A DNA stretch of 64,000 nucleotides from Pseudoroseomonas cervicalis (GCF_030818485.1 NZ_JAUTAJ010000004.1:909001-973000); one strand, 5' to 3'; positions 26,633-35,886 are shown, counted from the stretch's first letter. The notes: generated by a model not told the origin, from the sequence alone. A program made the numbers and translations.

Positions 26633-26913
26633 CGGCGAACAACCTGGGGCGCCGAAACGTCTCGGCGGGGGGAGGGGGCCTTGCGGGCTGGCGACCTGCA
26701 CCTTGGGGATGGCGTGCATTGCAGCGCCCGTCGCCGCCGTCTTGGTCCTTACAAAATTGCCGGAGGGGAATTCAGAGGCGGTCAGATCCGTGGGCTACGA
26801 CCGTGGGCGGAGTGGCCTGGACTTGAAGGCGTGGCGTTTCAGAAAGCGCGTGGTGGGGTGTGATGGGGGTGTCCCTCCGCCGCCATTCTCCCCGGGAATC
26901 TGGCGGCACATGA

Positions 26914-27456
26914 TCAGCCCGGCGGCAGCGGTGTCATGCCGCGTGCATCCATCTCCGGGTTGCTGGCCGGCGCGCCCAGCGGCTGGCCGCGCCCCGCATG
27001 CCAGTGGCGCAGCGCCCAATGCACCGAGGGGAAGGCGATCTCGTCCCAGGGGATCTCCTCCCAGGCGAAGAGCTTGACCTCCAGGCTTTCGGGCCCGGCG
27101 GCATAGCCTGGTTTGGCCAGATGGGCGCGGAACAGGATCTGCACCTGGCCGATGCGGGCGATGGAATAGACCGCCAGGATGCCCTCCAGCGCGATGCGCG
27201 CCTGGGCTTCCTCCCAGGCCTCGCGCTGCGCCGCCTCGGCCACCGTCTCGCCCAGCTCCATATAGCCGGCGGGCAGCGTCCAGAAGCCGGCGCGCGGCTG
27301 GATGGCGCGGCGGCACAGCAGCAGCTTGCCTTCCGTCTCGACCACGGCGCCGGCCACGATCTTCGGGTTCTCATAGGCGATGAAGCCGCATTCGGCGCAG
27401 GTCAGCCGCTCGCGGTCCTCGCCCTCGGGGATGGTCCGGTGGAAGCGCTGGGTCAT
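26914..27456 (-). CDS. NUDIX hydrolase with N-terminal zinc-ribbon half
   Basis: Hydrolase of 180 residues that cleaves nucleoside diphosphates linked to another group. The nudix box runs from G64 through GYMELGE to REAWEEAQ (78-85); the usual Gly near its end is Gln85, a mild deviation. Before it, CAEC (C20, C23) and the ENPK motif resemble the half-ribbon of NudC-like and small zinc-ribbon nudix proteins. ATG 27456 (MTQRFHRTIPEGE) is preferred over the upstream 27504. It ends the truA-fmt-def transcription direction; substrate unknown. Confidence 0.88.
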   Translation of the reverse strand: MTQRFHRTIPEGEDRERLTCAECGFIAYENPKIVAGAVVETEGKLLLCRRAIQPRAGFWTLPAGYMELGETVAEAAQREAWEEAQARIALEGILAVYSIARIGQVQILFRAHLAKPGYAAGPESLEVKLFAWEEIPWDEIAFPSVHWALRHWHAGRGQPLGAPASNPEMDARGMTPLPPG

Positions 27457-27508
27457 GCGGGCAGGGTGCGGCCGGGGCAGGGCGGCCGCAAGCCCCTGCC
27501 TCATCCCG

Positions 27509-28270
27509 TCAGCGCCAGTCCAGCGGCTCCGGATAGCGGGCTTCCAGGAAGGTCAGGCCCTCGGCCGGGGCGGTCTGCCCGGCCTGGCTGCGCTCGCGCG
27601 CCTCGAGCAGCCGGCGCGGCCAATCGACGCCCTGCCGCCCCAGCCCGACCTGCGCCAGCGTGCCCACCATGTTGCGCACCTGGTGGTGCAGGAAGCTGCG
27701 GGCGGCGGTGTGGATCACCACCTCCTCGCCCTGGCGGCGGACATCCAGCCGGTCCAGCGTGCGCAGCGCGCTCTTCGCCTGGCAGGAGGCGGCGCGGAAG
27801 GCCGAGAAATCATGCTTGCCCAGCAGCCCTTGCGCCGCTTCGTGCATCGCCGCGGCGTCGAGGCCAGGGCCGATATGCCAGACCCGCCCGGCCTCCAGCG
27901 CCGGGCGCGGACGACGGTTCAGGATGCGGTAGCGATAGGCGCGGCCGATGCAGGAGAAGCGCGCCGACCACTCCGCCGGCGGCACCGCCACGCCGAGCAC
28001 GGAAACCGGATGCGGCCGGGTGTGGTAGTTCAGCGCCTCACGCAGCCGCACCGGGTCGAGTGTCAGGGCGATGTCGATCTGCACCACCATGCCTTCGGCA
28101 TGCACGCCGGAATCGGTGCGCCCGGCGGCCTGGGTGGCGGCCGCCACGCCGCCATTCAGCGGCGCCGCCGCCTCCTCCAGCACCTGCTGGATGGACAGGC
28201 CTGAGGGCTGGCGCTGCCAGCCGACGAAGGGCGCGCCGTCGAACTCGACGAGCAGGGCGTAGCGCGGCAT
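27509..28270 (-). CDS. truA: tRNA pseudouridine(38-40) synthase
   Basis: Converts uridines 38-40 of the anticodon stem-loop to pseudouridine. The 253-residue protein has MPRYALLVEFDGAPFVGWQRQ, the catalytic D53 in AGRTDSGVHAEG, FSAFRAASCQAKS, and RSFLHHQVRNMVG. ATG 28270 is one base beyond the fmt stop; the longer open frame to 28402 lies inside fmt. The def-fmt-truA order is widespread in alphaproteobacteria. Confidence 0.96.
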   Translation of the reverse strand: MPRYALLVEFDGAPFVGWQRQPSGLSIQQVLEEAAAPLNGGVAAATQAAGRTDSGVHAEGMVVQIDIALTLDPVRLREALNYHTRPHPVSVLGVAVPPAEWSARFSCIGRAYRYRILNRRPRPALEAGRVWHIGPGLDAAAMHEAAQGLLGKHDFSAFRAASCQAKSALRTLDRLDVRRQGEEVVIHTAARSFLHHQVRNMVGTLAQVGLGRQGVDWPRRLLEARERSQAGQTAPAEGLTFLEARYPEPLDWR

Positions 28271-28271
28271 C

Positions 28272-29192
28272 TCAGCCGAGGCGGGTGCCGGCGGGCAGGG
28301 GATAGCCGCGCAGGAAGGCCTCCGCCGGCAGGGCGCCACGGCCGGCCCGCTGCAGCGCCAGCAGGCGCAGCGCGCCCTGGCCGCAGGCCACCAGCGCCGC
28401 ATCGTCCAGCAGCGTGCCAGGCGCGGCGGCCGGGGCCTTCTCCACCGGCTCCGCCGCCAGCACGCGCAGCGTCTCGCCCTGATGCTCGAAATAGGTGCCG
28501 GGCCAGGGATTCAGGGCACGCACCCGGCGGTCCAGCGACGCGGCGTCCTGCGCCCAGTCCAGCCGGCCATCCGCCTTGCTGAGCTTGGGCGCGTAGGTGA
28601 CGCCCTGCTCCGGCTGCGGCACCGACGCCGGATTCTCGGCGAGCGCGCGCAGGATCAGCTCGCCCCCCATGGCGGCCAGCGCGTCATGGATGGCCGGCGT
28701 GCCGTCGCGCGGGCCGATCGGGATGCGCCCGGCCAGCAGCATCGGGCCGGTGTCGAGCCCTTCCTCCATCTGCATGATGGTGATGCCGGTCTCGGCATCG
28801 CCCTCCAGGATGGCGGCCTGGATCGGCCCGGCGCCGCGCCAGCGCGGCAGCAGCGAGGCATGGATGTTCAGGCATCCCCGCCGCGGCGCCTGCAGCATGG
28901 CCGCCGGCAGGATCAGCCCATAGGCGGCGACCACCGCGACATCGAGATCGAGCGCCGCGAATTCCGCCTGCGCCTCGGCGTCGCGCTTCAGCCGCACAGG
29001 GTTGCGGACGGGCAGGCCGAGTTCCAGCGCCACGCGGTGGACGGGGCAGGGGGTCTGCTTCTGCCCGCGGCCGGAGGGGCGCGGCGGCTGGGTATAGACC
29101 GCCGCGACCTCATGGCCGGCCGCGTGCAGCGCCCGCAGCGCGGGCACCGCGAAATCCGGGCTGCCCATGAAGGCGAGGCGGAGGCGGCTCAT
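28272..29192 (-). CDS. fmt: Methionyl-tRNA formyltransferase
   Basis: Adds formyl to initiator Met-tRNA. The 306-residue protein begins [22 protein letters not shown], carries the [17 protein letters not shown] folate-binding stretch, and then EGLDTGPML. The C-terminal OB-like domain covers the last 95 residues. Its ATG overlaps the def stop (ATGA), so formylation and deformylation enzymes are co-translated. Confidence 0.97.
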   Translation of the reverse strand: MSRLRLAFMGSPDFAVPALRALHAAGHEVAAVYTQPPRPSGRGQKQTPCPVHRVALELGLPVRNPVRLKRDAEAQAEFAALDLDVAVVAAYGLILPAAMLQAPRRGCLNIHASLLPRWRGAGPIQAAILEGDAETGITIMQMEEGLDTGPMLLAGRIPIGPRDGTPAIHDALAAMGGELILRALAENPASVPQPEQGVTYAPKLSKADGRLDWAQDAASLDRRVRALNPWPGTYFEHQGETLRVLAAEPVEKAPAAAPGTLLDDAALVACGQGALRLLALQRAGRGALPAEAFLRGYPLPAGTRLG

Positions 29193-29722
29193 TCGCTGTC
29201 CCGCGCCTGGGCCTTGAGCTCCTTGGCCAGCTTGCGCAGCAGCATGTTGCGCTTCAGCGCCGAGATGTGGTCGACGAACAGCACGCCGTTCAGATGGTCG
29301 ATCTCATGCTGGATGCAGGTGGCCAGCAGGCCATCGGCCTGCATCTCCCGCTTGCTGCCGTCCAGCTCCAGCCAGCGCACCTTGATCTCGGCCGGGCGGG
29401 TCACCTCGGCATATTGGTTGGGCAGCGACAGGCAGCCCTCCTCGCGCGAGGACAGCTCGGTGCTGGCGGCCACGATCTCGGGATTGATCATGACATAGGG
29501 CTCGGGCTTCTCGTCCGGCTGCAGGTCGACCACGACCAGGCGCAGCAGCTCGCCGATCTGCGGCGCCGCCAGGCCGATGCCGGGCGCCTTGTACATGGTG
29601 GCGAGCATGCGCGGGGCCAGGGCGCGCACCGTCTCGGTGTCGCCGGGGCCGACGGGGCGGGCCTTGGCGCGCAGCCGCGCGTCGGGCACCAGCAGGATGG
29701 GCAGCAGGGAGGTGTCGGACAT
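29189..29722 (-). CDS. def: Peptide deformylase
   Basis: Removes the formyl group from nascent proteins. All three motifs are intact in the 177 residues: [10 protein letters not shown] (48-57), EEGCLSLP (C97) and QHEIDHLNG (H139, E140, H143). Length and motifs fit type I bacterial PDF. It is the first gene of def-fmt-truA; the promoter should lie in the 185-base divergent spacer shared with hsp20. Confidence 0.97.
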   Translation of the reverse strand: MSDTSLLPILLVPDARLRAKARPVGPGDTETVRALAPRMLATMYKAPGIGLAAPQIGELLRLVVVDLQPDEKPEPYVMINPEIVAASTELSSREEGCLSLPNQYAEVTRPAEIKVRWLELDGSKREMQADGLLATCIQHEIDHLNGVLFVDHISALKRNMLLRKLAKELKAQARDSE

Positions 29723-29907
29723 GGAGCGGCTGCTCTACCCCCTGCATCGCGGCGCTTCAACCATTCTGCCCGCAGCCCCGCCATGGCCTGCCGGCCATGG
29801 GCCCGGCCCCTTGCATTCAGGCCGGTTGTGCACAAACTGATGAGGCATGGCGGGGTGCTTCGGGCCCCGCCAACCGCTCGCTCATCGCTGAGGAGTCCTT
29901 CGCTGCC

Positions 29908-30381
29908 ATGTCCCGCTCGTCCCTGTTCGGATCGCCCCTGTTCCTCGGTTTCGACCATCTGGAGCAGATGCTCGATCGCGTCGCCAAGAATTCGGACGGC
30001 TACCCGCCCTACAATATCGAGCAGACCGGCGAGAACCGGCTGCGCATCACCCTGGCGGTGGCGGGCTTCAGCATGGACGAGCTGCAGCTGACGCAGGAGG
30101 ACAACCAGCTGGTGGTCCGCGGCAAGCAGCGCGACGAAAGCGAGGGCCGCATCTTCCTGCATCGCGGCATCGCCGCGCGGCAGTTCCAGCGCGCCTTTGT
30201 CCTGGCCGAGGGGATCGAGGTGGAGGGCGCCTGGCTCGACAATGGTCTGCTGCATATCGACCTGAAGCGGCCGCAGCCGGCGGTGCGGGTGAAGGCGATC
30301 CAGATCGGCACCCGCAATGGCGGCCCGGCCCGGCCGCTGGTGCACACCCAGCTGGGCGAGGGCGAGAAATCCGGCGGCTGA
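29908..30381 (+). CDS. Small heat-shock protein Hsp20 (IbpA type)
   Basis: ATP-independent holdase of 157 residues. The alpha-crystallin domain spans about 35-130 (PYNIEQTGENRLRITLAVAG, EDNQLVVRGKQ, FLHRGIAARQFQRAFVLAEG, GLLHIDLKRPQP). ATG 29908 follows AGGAG at 29891. Upstream is a TTGTGCACAA palindrome (29826-29835) and a CTTGCA box that could belong to a heat-shock promoter, though no clear -10 was found. A DUF1150 gene follows, the usual alphaproteobacterial partner. Confidence 0.92.
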   Translation: MSRSSLFGSPLFLGFDHLEQMLDRVAKNSDGYPPYNIEQTGENRLRITLAVAGFSMDELQLTQEDNQLVVRGKQRDESEGRIFLHRGIAARQFQRAFVLAEGIEVEGAWLDNGLLHIDLKRPQPAVRVKAIQIGTRNGGPARPLVHTQLGEGEKSGG

Positions 30382-30557
30382 GCCGCCGCCGGGCTTTCGC
30401 GCACGAAACCGTTCAAAACCATTCCTGCCCCGGGCGCATTGATAAGGAAGACCTGCCGCATCGGCGGCAGGAGGACCGACGCGGGGGCGGATCGCGGCGC
30501 AGCGCAGCTGGCCGCACAACGCCGGGCCCCGACGGGACGGCAACAGGAGAGTCCCTC

Positions 30558-30800
30558 ATGAACAAGGCAGGTCCCACACGTCCTTTCGCCGCCGCCGACG
30601 CTCTGCGGCAGCTCGCCCCCGCCGACTGGGCGCGATTCGGTGCCGAGCGCATCGCCTATATCCGCCCGGTGACGGTGGATGGCGTGGCGGCGGTGGCCAT
30701 CCACGCGGCCGACGGCACGCAGATCGGCGCCGCGCCCGACAGCAACCTGGCGGCGGCCGCCATCCTGCAGCATGAGATGCTGCCGGCCCTGGTGCACTGA
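30558..30800 (+). CDS. DUF1150 family protein
   Basis: Small 80-residue protein with the DUF1150 core LAPADWARFGAERIAYIRPV and the end AAAAILQHEMLPALVH. The function is unknown, but the gene regularly follows hsp20 in alphaproteobacteria and is thought to be co-regulated with it. ATG 30558 follows CAGGAGAG. The 176-base gap to hsp20 is large for an operon, so an own promoter is possible. Confidence 0.85.
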   Translation: MNKAGPTRPFAAADALRQLAPADWARFGAERIAYIRPVTVDGVAAVAIHAADGTQIGAAPDSNLAAAAILQHEMLPALVH

Positions 30801-30806
30801 TCTGGG

Positions 30807-30840
30807 CCGCGCCCGGCCGGTGTCATCCGGCCGGGCGCGG
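30807..30840. terminator. 14-bp GC-rich hairpin after DUF1150
   Basis: CCGCGCCCGGCCGG and its exact complement around loop TGTCAT, six bases after the DUF1150 stop. It lacks a T-run. Confidence 0.55.
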
Positions 30841-30857
30841 AACGTTCAGGAAGGTGG

Positions 30858-30886
30858 TTGCCCTGGCGCCGCAATCCCGCTAGAGA
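30858..30886 (+). promoter_or_regulatory. Probable promoter of tRNA-Thr
   Basis: TTGCCC (30858-30863), 17 bases, TAGAGA (30881-30886), about 12 bases before the tRNA. Spacing is ideal and both boxes are partial matches. Confidence 0.5.
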
Positions 30887-30897
30887 GCGGCCCGCGC

Positions 30898-30972
<75 letters not shown>

Positions 30973-31536
30973 CACAGATTTCAGCGCCCCACCCCGAGAT
31001 CCCAGTCCCTGCGAAGCCCGAGGCGATCTCTGGGCCGCAGCCGGGCGCGGTCGCACGTCGACCTTGGCTAGGTGGCTTCATCCCCTTCGAAGACCTGCCG
31101 CGGAACTGTCCATACTCCCGTTCTGGCGGGCCCGCTCCGGCTTCTTCGGGGGCGGGAGAGGGGCAGGTATGACCGCCCCGAATTCGAGCACGCGCCTGCC
31201 ATCAAGGTGACGGTAGGGATGGCCATGCCCGCCCCGTGCGCCCCCATCCGCTGCCGACATGCGCTGCTGAGGGCACTCGCGCGCCGATCGCAGGCTGAAC
31301 TTGTGCCGGCATGTGGGCCCGACTATGTTCGCGGCCCTGGCAACCCGAGCAAAGAGGAGGGCCGCAGTGTATCATTGCCATCACAACCGGCGCGGCCCTT
31401 TCCCGGCCCTGCAAATGCGTTTGCAGGGCTGATCAGGCGGCGGAGCCTCCAACTCCCTTTCCCCTGTCAGCCTGTCTTCTGACGGATGTGTTGTGCCTGG
31501 GCCTTGGGTCCGGCCAGCACGGGGAAAGATGTTCTC
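30973..31536. other. Intergenic leader region of the ABC-F gene
   Basis: About 560 bases without a supported gene. Short frames on both strands lack family features. The notable element is a perfect stem-loop about 110 bases before the ABC-F start. Confidence 0.5.
31405..31430 (+). promoter_or_regulatory. Stem-loop in the ABC-F 5' leader
   Basis: GGCCCTGCAAA and TTTGCAGGGCT pair into an 11-bp stem (one G-U at the base) around loop TGCG. No T-run follows, so it is not a standard terminator; a leader-attenuation or RNA-stability role is possible. Confidence 0.45.
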
Positions 31537-33054
31537 ATGTCCCTGATGAGCCTCGAAGGCCTTGGCATTGCGCTGGGCCAAATTCTGTTTTCCGACCTGG
31601 ATCTCACGGTCCATCCCGGTGACCGCATCGGCATCGTGGCCCGCAATGGCAGCGGCAAATCCACCCTGCTGCGCCTCCTGGCGGAGCGGGCCGAGCCGAT
31701 GGCCGGACAATGCCGCTATGGCCGCAACCTCCGCATGGCGCTGATGCCGCAGGACCCCGAGCCGGCCCTGCTGCCGCTGCCGGTGCACGCGGCGGTGCGG
31801 CAGGCCCTGCCGGCGGAAAGCCAGGACTGGGAAGGCTGGCGCGTCGATGTGGCACTCGACGAGGTGGGCATGCCCGGCGCGATGCGGGAGCAGCCGCTGG
31901 GCACCCTCAGCGGTGGCTGGCAGCGCATGGCCCTGCTCGCCAGGGCCGGATTGGTCGAGCCTGATATCCTGCTGATGGATGAGCCCACCAATCATCTCGA
32001 CCTGCAACGGATCGGGCGATTGCAGCGCTGGATCGCGGCCTTGCCGTCGGAGACCGCGCTGCTGGTTGCCAGCCATGACCGCGCCTTTCTGGATGCGGTC
32101 ACGCGGCGCACCCTCTTCCTGCGGCGCGAGGCGTCGGTGGTGTATGCGGCACCCTATTCCGCGGCGCGCGCCAGCCTGGCGGAACGCGATGCCGCGATGG
32201 CGCGGCGCCACGAAACCGAGCTCCGGCAGGCCACGCGCCTCAGGCAGCAGGCGGCCAGGCTGCACAATATCGGCGTCAACTCCGGCTCCGATCTGCTGAA
32301 GGTCAAGACCCAGCAGCTGCGCGCACGGGCCGAGCGCATCGAGGCCGCCGCCCGCCCCGCCCACCGCGAAGGGGCGGCCGGCCAGATCCGGCTGGCGGAG
32401 AGCGCCACCCATGCCAGAACGCTGCTGACGCTCGATGGCGCCCGGGTGGCGGCCCCGGATGGCCGGAGGCTGTTCACCACGGGGCAGCTGCGGCTCCATC
32501 CAGGCGACCGCGTCGTGCTGCTGGGCGCCAATGGCGCGGGCAAGTCGCGCCTGCTGGGCATGGTGGCGCAAGCCCTGGCGGGGCAGCCGCAGCCCGGCCT
32601 CACCGTCAGCGCGACGGTGGTGGCGGGGATCTGCGATCAATCCCTCAGCCATCTGCGCCCGGAGCAGACGCTGCACGATGCCATCCGCAGCCGCTTCGCC
32701 CTGGGGGACCAGCGGATCCGCACGCTTCTCGCCGCGGCGGGCTTTGCGCCGGAACAGCAGGGGCGTGCGACCGGGCAGCTGTCCGGCGGCCAGCGGACAA
32801 GGCTGGCCATGCTGATCCTCCGCCTCCAGGAGCCGAATTTCTACCTGCTCGACGAGCCGACGAACCATCTCGACATCGAAGGCCAGGAAATGCTGGAGGC
32901 GGAATTGCTGCGCCAGGACTGCGCCGGCCTGATCGTCTCGCATGACCGGCGCTTCGTCGAAACCGTCGCCACGCGGTTCTGGTGCGTCGAGCGCGGGGTG
33001 CTGCGGGAAACCGACGAGCCTGGGCGTTTCTTCGAGGCCGCCCTGGCGGAATAG
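31537..33054 (+). CDS. ABC-F family ATPase
   Basis: Soluble protein of 505 residues with two ABC domains and no membrane segments. The first domain has Walker A ARNGSGKST (about 35-43), LSGGW and LLMDEPTNHLD; the second has GANGAGKSR, LSGGQRTRLAM and LLDEPTNHLDIEG. The linker between them (about 210-275) is charged and helical, as in ribosome-binding ABC-F proteins. These act on stalled or antibiotic-bound ribosomes; the length and short linker fit the Uup/YheS side or an ARE factor equally. ATG 31537 (MSLMSLEGLG) matches family starts, and the upstream hairpin leader would suit an inducible gene. Confidence 0.9.
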   Translation: MSLMSLEGLGIALGQILFSDLDLTVHPGDRIGIVARNGSGKSTLLRLLAERAEPMAGQCRYGRNLRMALMPQDPEPALLPLPVHAAVRQALPAESQDWEGWRVDVALDEVGMPGAMREQPLGTLSGGWQRMALLARAGLVEPDILLMDEPTNHLDLQRIGRLQRWIAALPSETALLVASHDRAFLDAVTRRTLFLRREASVVYAAPYSAARASLAERDAAMARRHETELRQATRLRQQAARLHNIGVNSGSDLLKVKTQQLRARAERIEAAARPAHREGAAGQIRLAESATHARTLLTLDGARVAAPDGRRLFTTGQLRLHPGDRVVLLGANGAGKSRLLGMVAQALAGQPQPGLTVSATVVAGICDQSLSHLRPEQTLHDAIRSRFALGDQRIRTLLAAAGFAPEQQGRATGQLSGGQRTRLAMLILRLQEPNFYLLDEPTNHLDIEGQEMLEAELLRQDCAGLIVSHDRRFVETVATRFWCVERGVLRETDEPGRFFEAALAE

Positions 33055-33124
33055 GCCAAGCCCCGGGGCGGCTCTGCGGGGTTCTGCTGGCGGGGGGCGA
33101 GGGGCCTGCCGCCTGCAGCGCTGC

Positions 33125-33159
33125 ATTGAGAGTCATTCGCATTGCAACTGTCTCTCAAT
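33125..33159. promoter_or_regulatory. Fur-like palindrome upstream of the exbB-tonB cluster
   Basis: ATTGAGAG and CTCTCAAT form 8-bp arms 19 bases apart, and 14 of 17 position pairs across the 35 bases are complementary. The left part TGAGAGTCATTCGCA fits the 7-1-7 Fur pattern. It lies 20-75 bases before the first gene of a TonB cluster, so iron control is likely. Confidence 0.6.
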
Positions 33160-33200
33160 AGCGTCATAAGCCCCCGCAGATGCGAAAGGGTTTCCGCCAC

Positions 33201-33632
33201 ATGCCGCTCCGCCGGATCCTCCCCGCGCTGGCCGCCCTGGCCGCGCTCAGCCTGCCCGGCCTCGCCGCGGCGCAGTCGGAACCGCGGATCGGTCTGGAGC
33301 TGAACCGTCTGGAGAGCCGCCCCGAGGGCTGCCGGGTGTGGATGCTGCTGCGCAACCCCTCCGACGAGGCGCTGGACCCGCTGCGGCTGGATCTGCTGGT
33401 GTTCGGCAAGGAGGGCGTAATCGCCCGCCGCCTGGCGCTCGATGTCGGGCCGCTGCCGCAGCAGAAGACCATGGCGCGCATCTTCGACCTGGCGGGGCAG
33501 AGCTGCGACGGCATCGGCTCCCTGCTGCTGAATGATCTTCTGGCCTGCGGCGCCGGCCCCGAGGGCCGCGCCGCCTGCCTGCCTCGCCTGGCGCTCAGCT
33601 CGCGCGTCGACGGCGTTTCCTTCGAGAAGTGA
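33201..33632 (+). CDS. Secreted hypothetical protein of the TonB cluster
   Basis: Protein of 143 residues from ATG 33201 (150 from 33180; the downstream start has GAAAGG ahead of it). It has a signal peptide (MPLRRILPALAALAALSLPGLAAAQ), then a beta-rich domain with two cysteine pairs (GCRVWMLLRNP, QSCDGIGS, LACGAGPEGRAACLP) that could form disulfides. I recognise no named family. It is followed after ten bases by exbB, so it is probably a periplasmic accessory of energy transduction. Confidence 0.75.
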   Translation: MPLRRILPALAALAALSLPGLAAAQSEPRIGLELNRLESRPEGCRVWMLLRNPSDEALDPLRLDLLVFGKEGVIARRLALDVGPLPQQKTMARIFDLAGQSCDGIGSLLLNDLLACGAGPEGRAACLPRLALSSRVDGVSFEK

Positions 33633-33642
33633 GGAGGTCGCG

Positions 33643-34383
<741 letters not shown>

Positions 34384-34389
34384 GCCGCC

Positions 34390-34841
34390 ATGGCCTTTTC
34401 CGGTCCCAGCATGGGCGGCGACGATGACGGCCCGCTGCCCATGGCCGACATGAACGTCACGCCGCTGGTCGACGTCATGCTGGTGCTGCTGATCGTCTTC
34501 ATGGTCCGGCGGCGCCGATGATGGTGGTCGGCGTGCCGGTGAACCTGCCCAAGACCGCCGCCCCGCGCGCCGCGGCGCCCCGCCCGCCGGTGGTGCTGAC
34601 GGTGACGACCGAGGGCAAGGTGTTCCTGCGGCAGGAGGAGATCGCCGCCGCCGAGCTGGTCGGCCGGCTGACCCAGCTGCACCGCGACGATCCCGAGGCG
34701 CCGGTTTATGTGCGGGGCGACCGCGCCGTGCCCTATGGCGAGGTGCTGCGCGTGATGGGGCGCGTCACCCAGGCCGGCATCACCCGCGTCTCGCTGATTG
34801 CCGAGGCGGAGGCGGGCGCCGCCGTCACCCGGGCGCGCTGA
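34390..34841 (+). pseudogene. exbD: ExbD, interrupted by a frameshift
   Basis: The protein is split over two frames. From ATG 34390 the first part reads MADMNVTPLVDVMLVLLIVF (the ExbD transmembrane helix with its essential Asp) and runs into TGA at 34519-34521. The second part, in the +2 frame from ATG 34518, continues MMVVGVPVNLPKTAA and on to GITRVSLIAEAEAG, ending at 34841. A normal ExbD would be read through FMV-A-APMMVVGVPVNLPK, so a change of +2 or -1 bases occurred in the GTCCGGCGGCGCCG stretch (34504-34517). It is either a real mutation, which would silence this TonB system, or a sequencing error in GC-rich DNA. Gap from exbB is six bases. Confidence 0.85.
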
Positions 34842-34851
34842 GCACCTGGCC

Positions 34852-35766
34852 ATGAGCACGCAGAGCCTCTCCCTGCCACGCGGCCTCGGCTGGGGCGCGT
34901 CGGTCGCGCTGCATGGCGGCGCCGCCATCTTCCTGCTGTTCGGCCTGCCGCAGCACGAACCGCCGCCGGTGATCGTGCCGCTGGAAGTGGCGCCGCCGGC
35001 GCCGGTGGTGCAGGAAGCCGCCGCGCCGACCGAAGTGGCCGAGGCGGTGGAAGCCGTGCCGCCGCCGGCCGAGACCGTGACCACCACTGCGCCGCCGCCG
35101 GACGCCGTGGCCGCGCCGCCCCCCGAGCCGGCCACCGCCGCGCCGCCGGAGATGGTGACGGCCGAGCCGCCGCCGCCCACCGACCAGCCGCCGCCCGAGA
35201 CGGCCCGCACGGCCGAGCCGGAGATCGTCGAGGCGACGCCGCCGGAGCCCGAGCGCGCCCCCGAGCCGGAAAGCGTGCCGCTGGAGCAGGCGGACATCCC
35301 GCCGCCGCCGCCGGCCCCCCCGCCGCCGCCGGTGCAGGCGCGCCCGCCCGCGCCGCCGCGCCCGACACCGCCGCGCCCCGCGCCGCAGGCCCCGGTCGCC
35401 GCCCCGGTGGCACCGGCCCCGCCGCCCGTCGCCGCCCCCGTGGCGCCGGCCCCGGCCGCCGTGCCGCGCGCCGCCATGGCGCCGCCCTCGACCTACAACA
35501 ACCGGCTCTTCTCGGCGCTGGAGCGGGCCAAGCGCTACCCGAACAGCGCCCGGCTGCGCCGCATCCAGGGCCAGGCGCTGCTGCAGTTCACCGTGCTGGC
35601 GGATGGCAGCGTCGCCAATTGGCGCCTGCTGCGCAGCAGCGGCCACGACATCCTGGACGAGGCGGTGGTGGAGATGATCCAGAACGCCCGGCTGCCGGCC
35701 TTCACGCCGGAGATGGGCACCGACCCGGTGACCATGTCGGTGCCGGTGACCTTCACTCTACGCTGA
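34852..35766 (+). CDS. tonB: Energy transducer TonB
   Basis: Protein of 304 residues with the TonB plan: a short cytoplasmic start, one transmembrane anchor (GWGASVALHGGAAIFLLFGL, about 12-31), a very long Pro/Glu/Ala-rich periplasmic spacer (35-205) and a C-terminal TonB domain (YPNSARLRRIQGQALLQF, VLADGSVANWRLLRSSGHDIL, MSVPVTFTLR). ATG 34852 lies ten bases after the exbD stop. Function as the proton-driven energiser depends on ExbD being intact. Confidence 0.93.
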   Translation: MSTQSLSLPRGLGWGASVALHGGAAIFLLFGLPQHEPPPVIVPLEVAPPAPVVQEAAAPTEVAEAVEAVPPPAETVTTTAPPPDAVAAPPPEPATAAPPEMVTAEPPPPTDQPPPETARTAEPEIVEATPPEPERAPEPESVPLEQADIPPPPPAPPPPPVQARPPAPPRPTPPRPAPQAPVAAPVAPAPPPVAAPVAPAPAAVPRAAMAPPSTYNNRLFSALERAKRYPNSARLRRIQGQALLQFTVLADGSVANWRLLRSSGHDILDEAVVEMIQNARLPAFTPEMGTDPVTMSVPVTFTLR

Positions 35767-35833
35767 GCCCGGCTCCGCCGGGGGCGCTGAGCCCGGCTTC
35801 GCCGGATGCGCTGAGCCCGGCTCTGCCGGGAGG
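35762..35833 (+). repeat. Three tandem 24-bp repeats at the tonB 3' end
   Basis: Units at 35762-35785, 35786-35809 and 35810-35833 all begin GCTGAGCCCGGCT and share GCCGG further on; they differ at a few positions. Each can fold CCGGC-NNN-GCCGG. The first unit contains the tonB stop codon. Confidence 0.85.
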
Positions 35834-35853
35834 GCCGGCTGGGATGTCATGAA

Positions 35854-35886
35854 AAAGGCCGGAAGGGCGATGCCCTCCCGGCCTTT
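35854..35886. terminator. Bidirectional terminator between tonB and uvrA
   Basis: AAAGGCCGG-A-AGGGC pairs with GCCCT-C-CCGGCCTTT around loop GAT, flanked by an A-run on one side and TTT on the other. It serves both convergent genes. Confidence 0.8.

Larger units (their letters stand above)
26413..26913. other. Intergenic stretch with gene remnant and tandem duplication
   Basis: About 500 bases separate the amidohydrolase from the nudix gene. The only recognisable content is a minus-strand protein tail (26435-26600) and a 17-bp tandem duplication next to it; the remainder to 26913 shows nothing I can assign. Confidence 0.5.

Noticed and set aside
12769..26913. Integrated element with att sites at tRNA-Ser
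   Set aside because: I found no second copy of the tRNA 3' end, no integrase and no phage genes by eye, so only a generic accessory block is claimed.
31072..31482. 136-residue frame before the ABC-F gene
   Set aside because: No ribosome site, no recognisable domain, and it covers the stem-loop; it is probably non-coding.
34500..34525. Programmed frameshift in exbD
   Set aside because: There is no slippery heptamer, and ExbD proteins are not known to need recoding; mutation or sequencing error is simpler.
35762..35833. CRISPR-like tandem repeats
   Set aside because: The 24-bp units are directly adjacent with no spacers and no cas genes are near.
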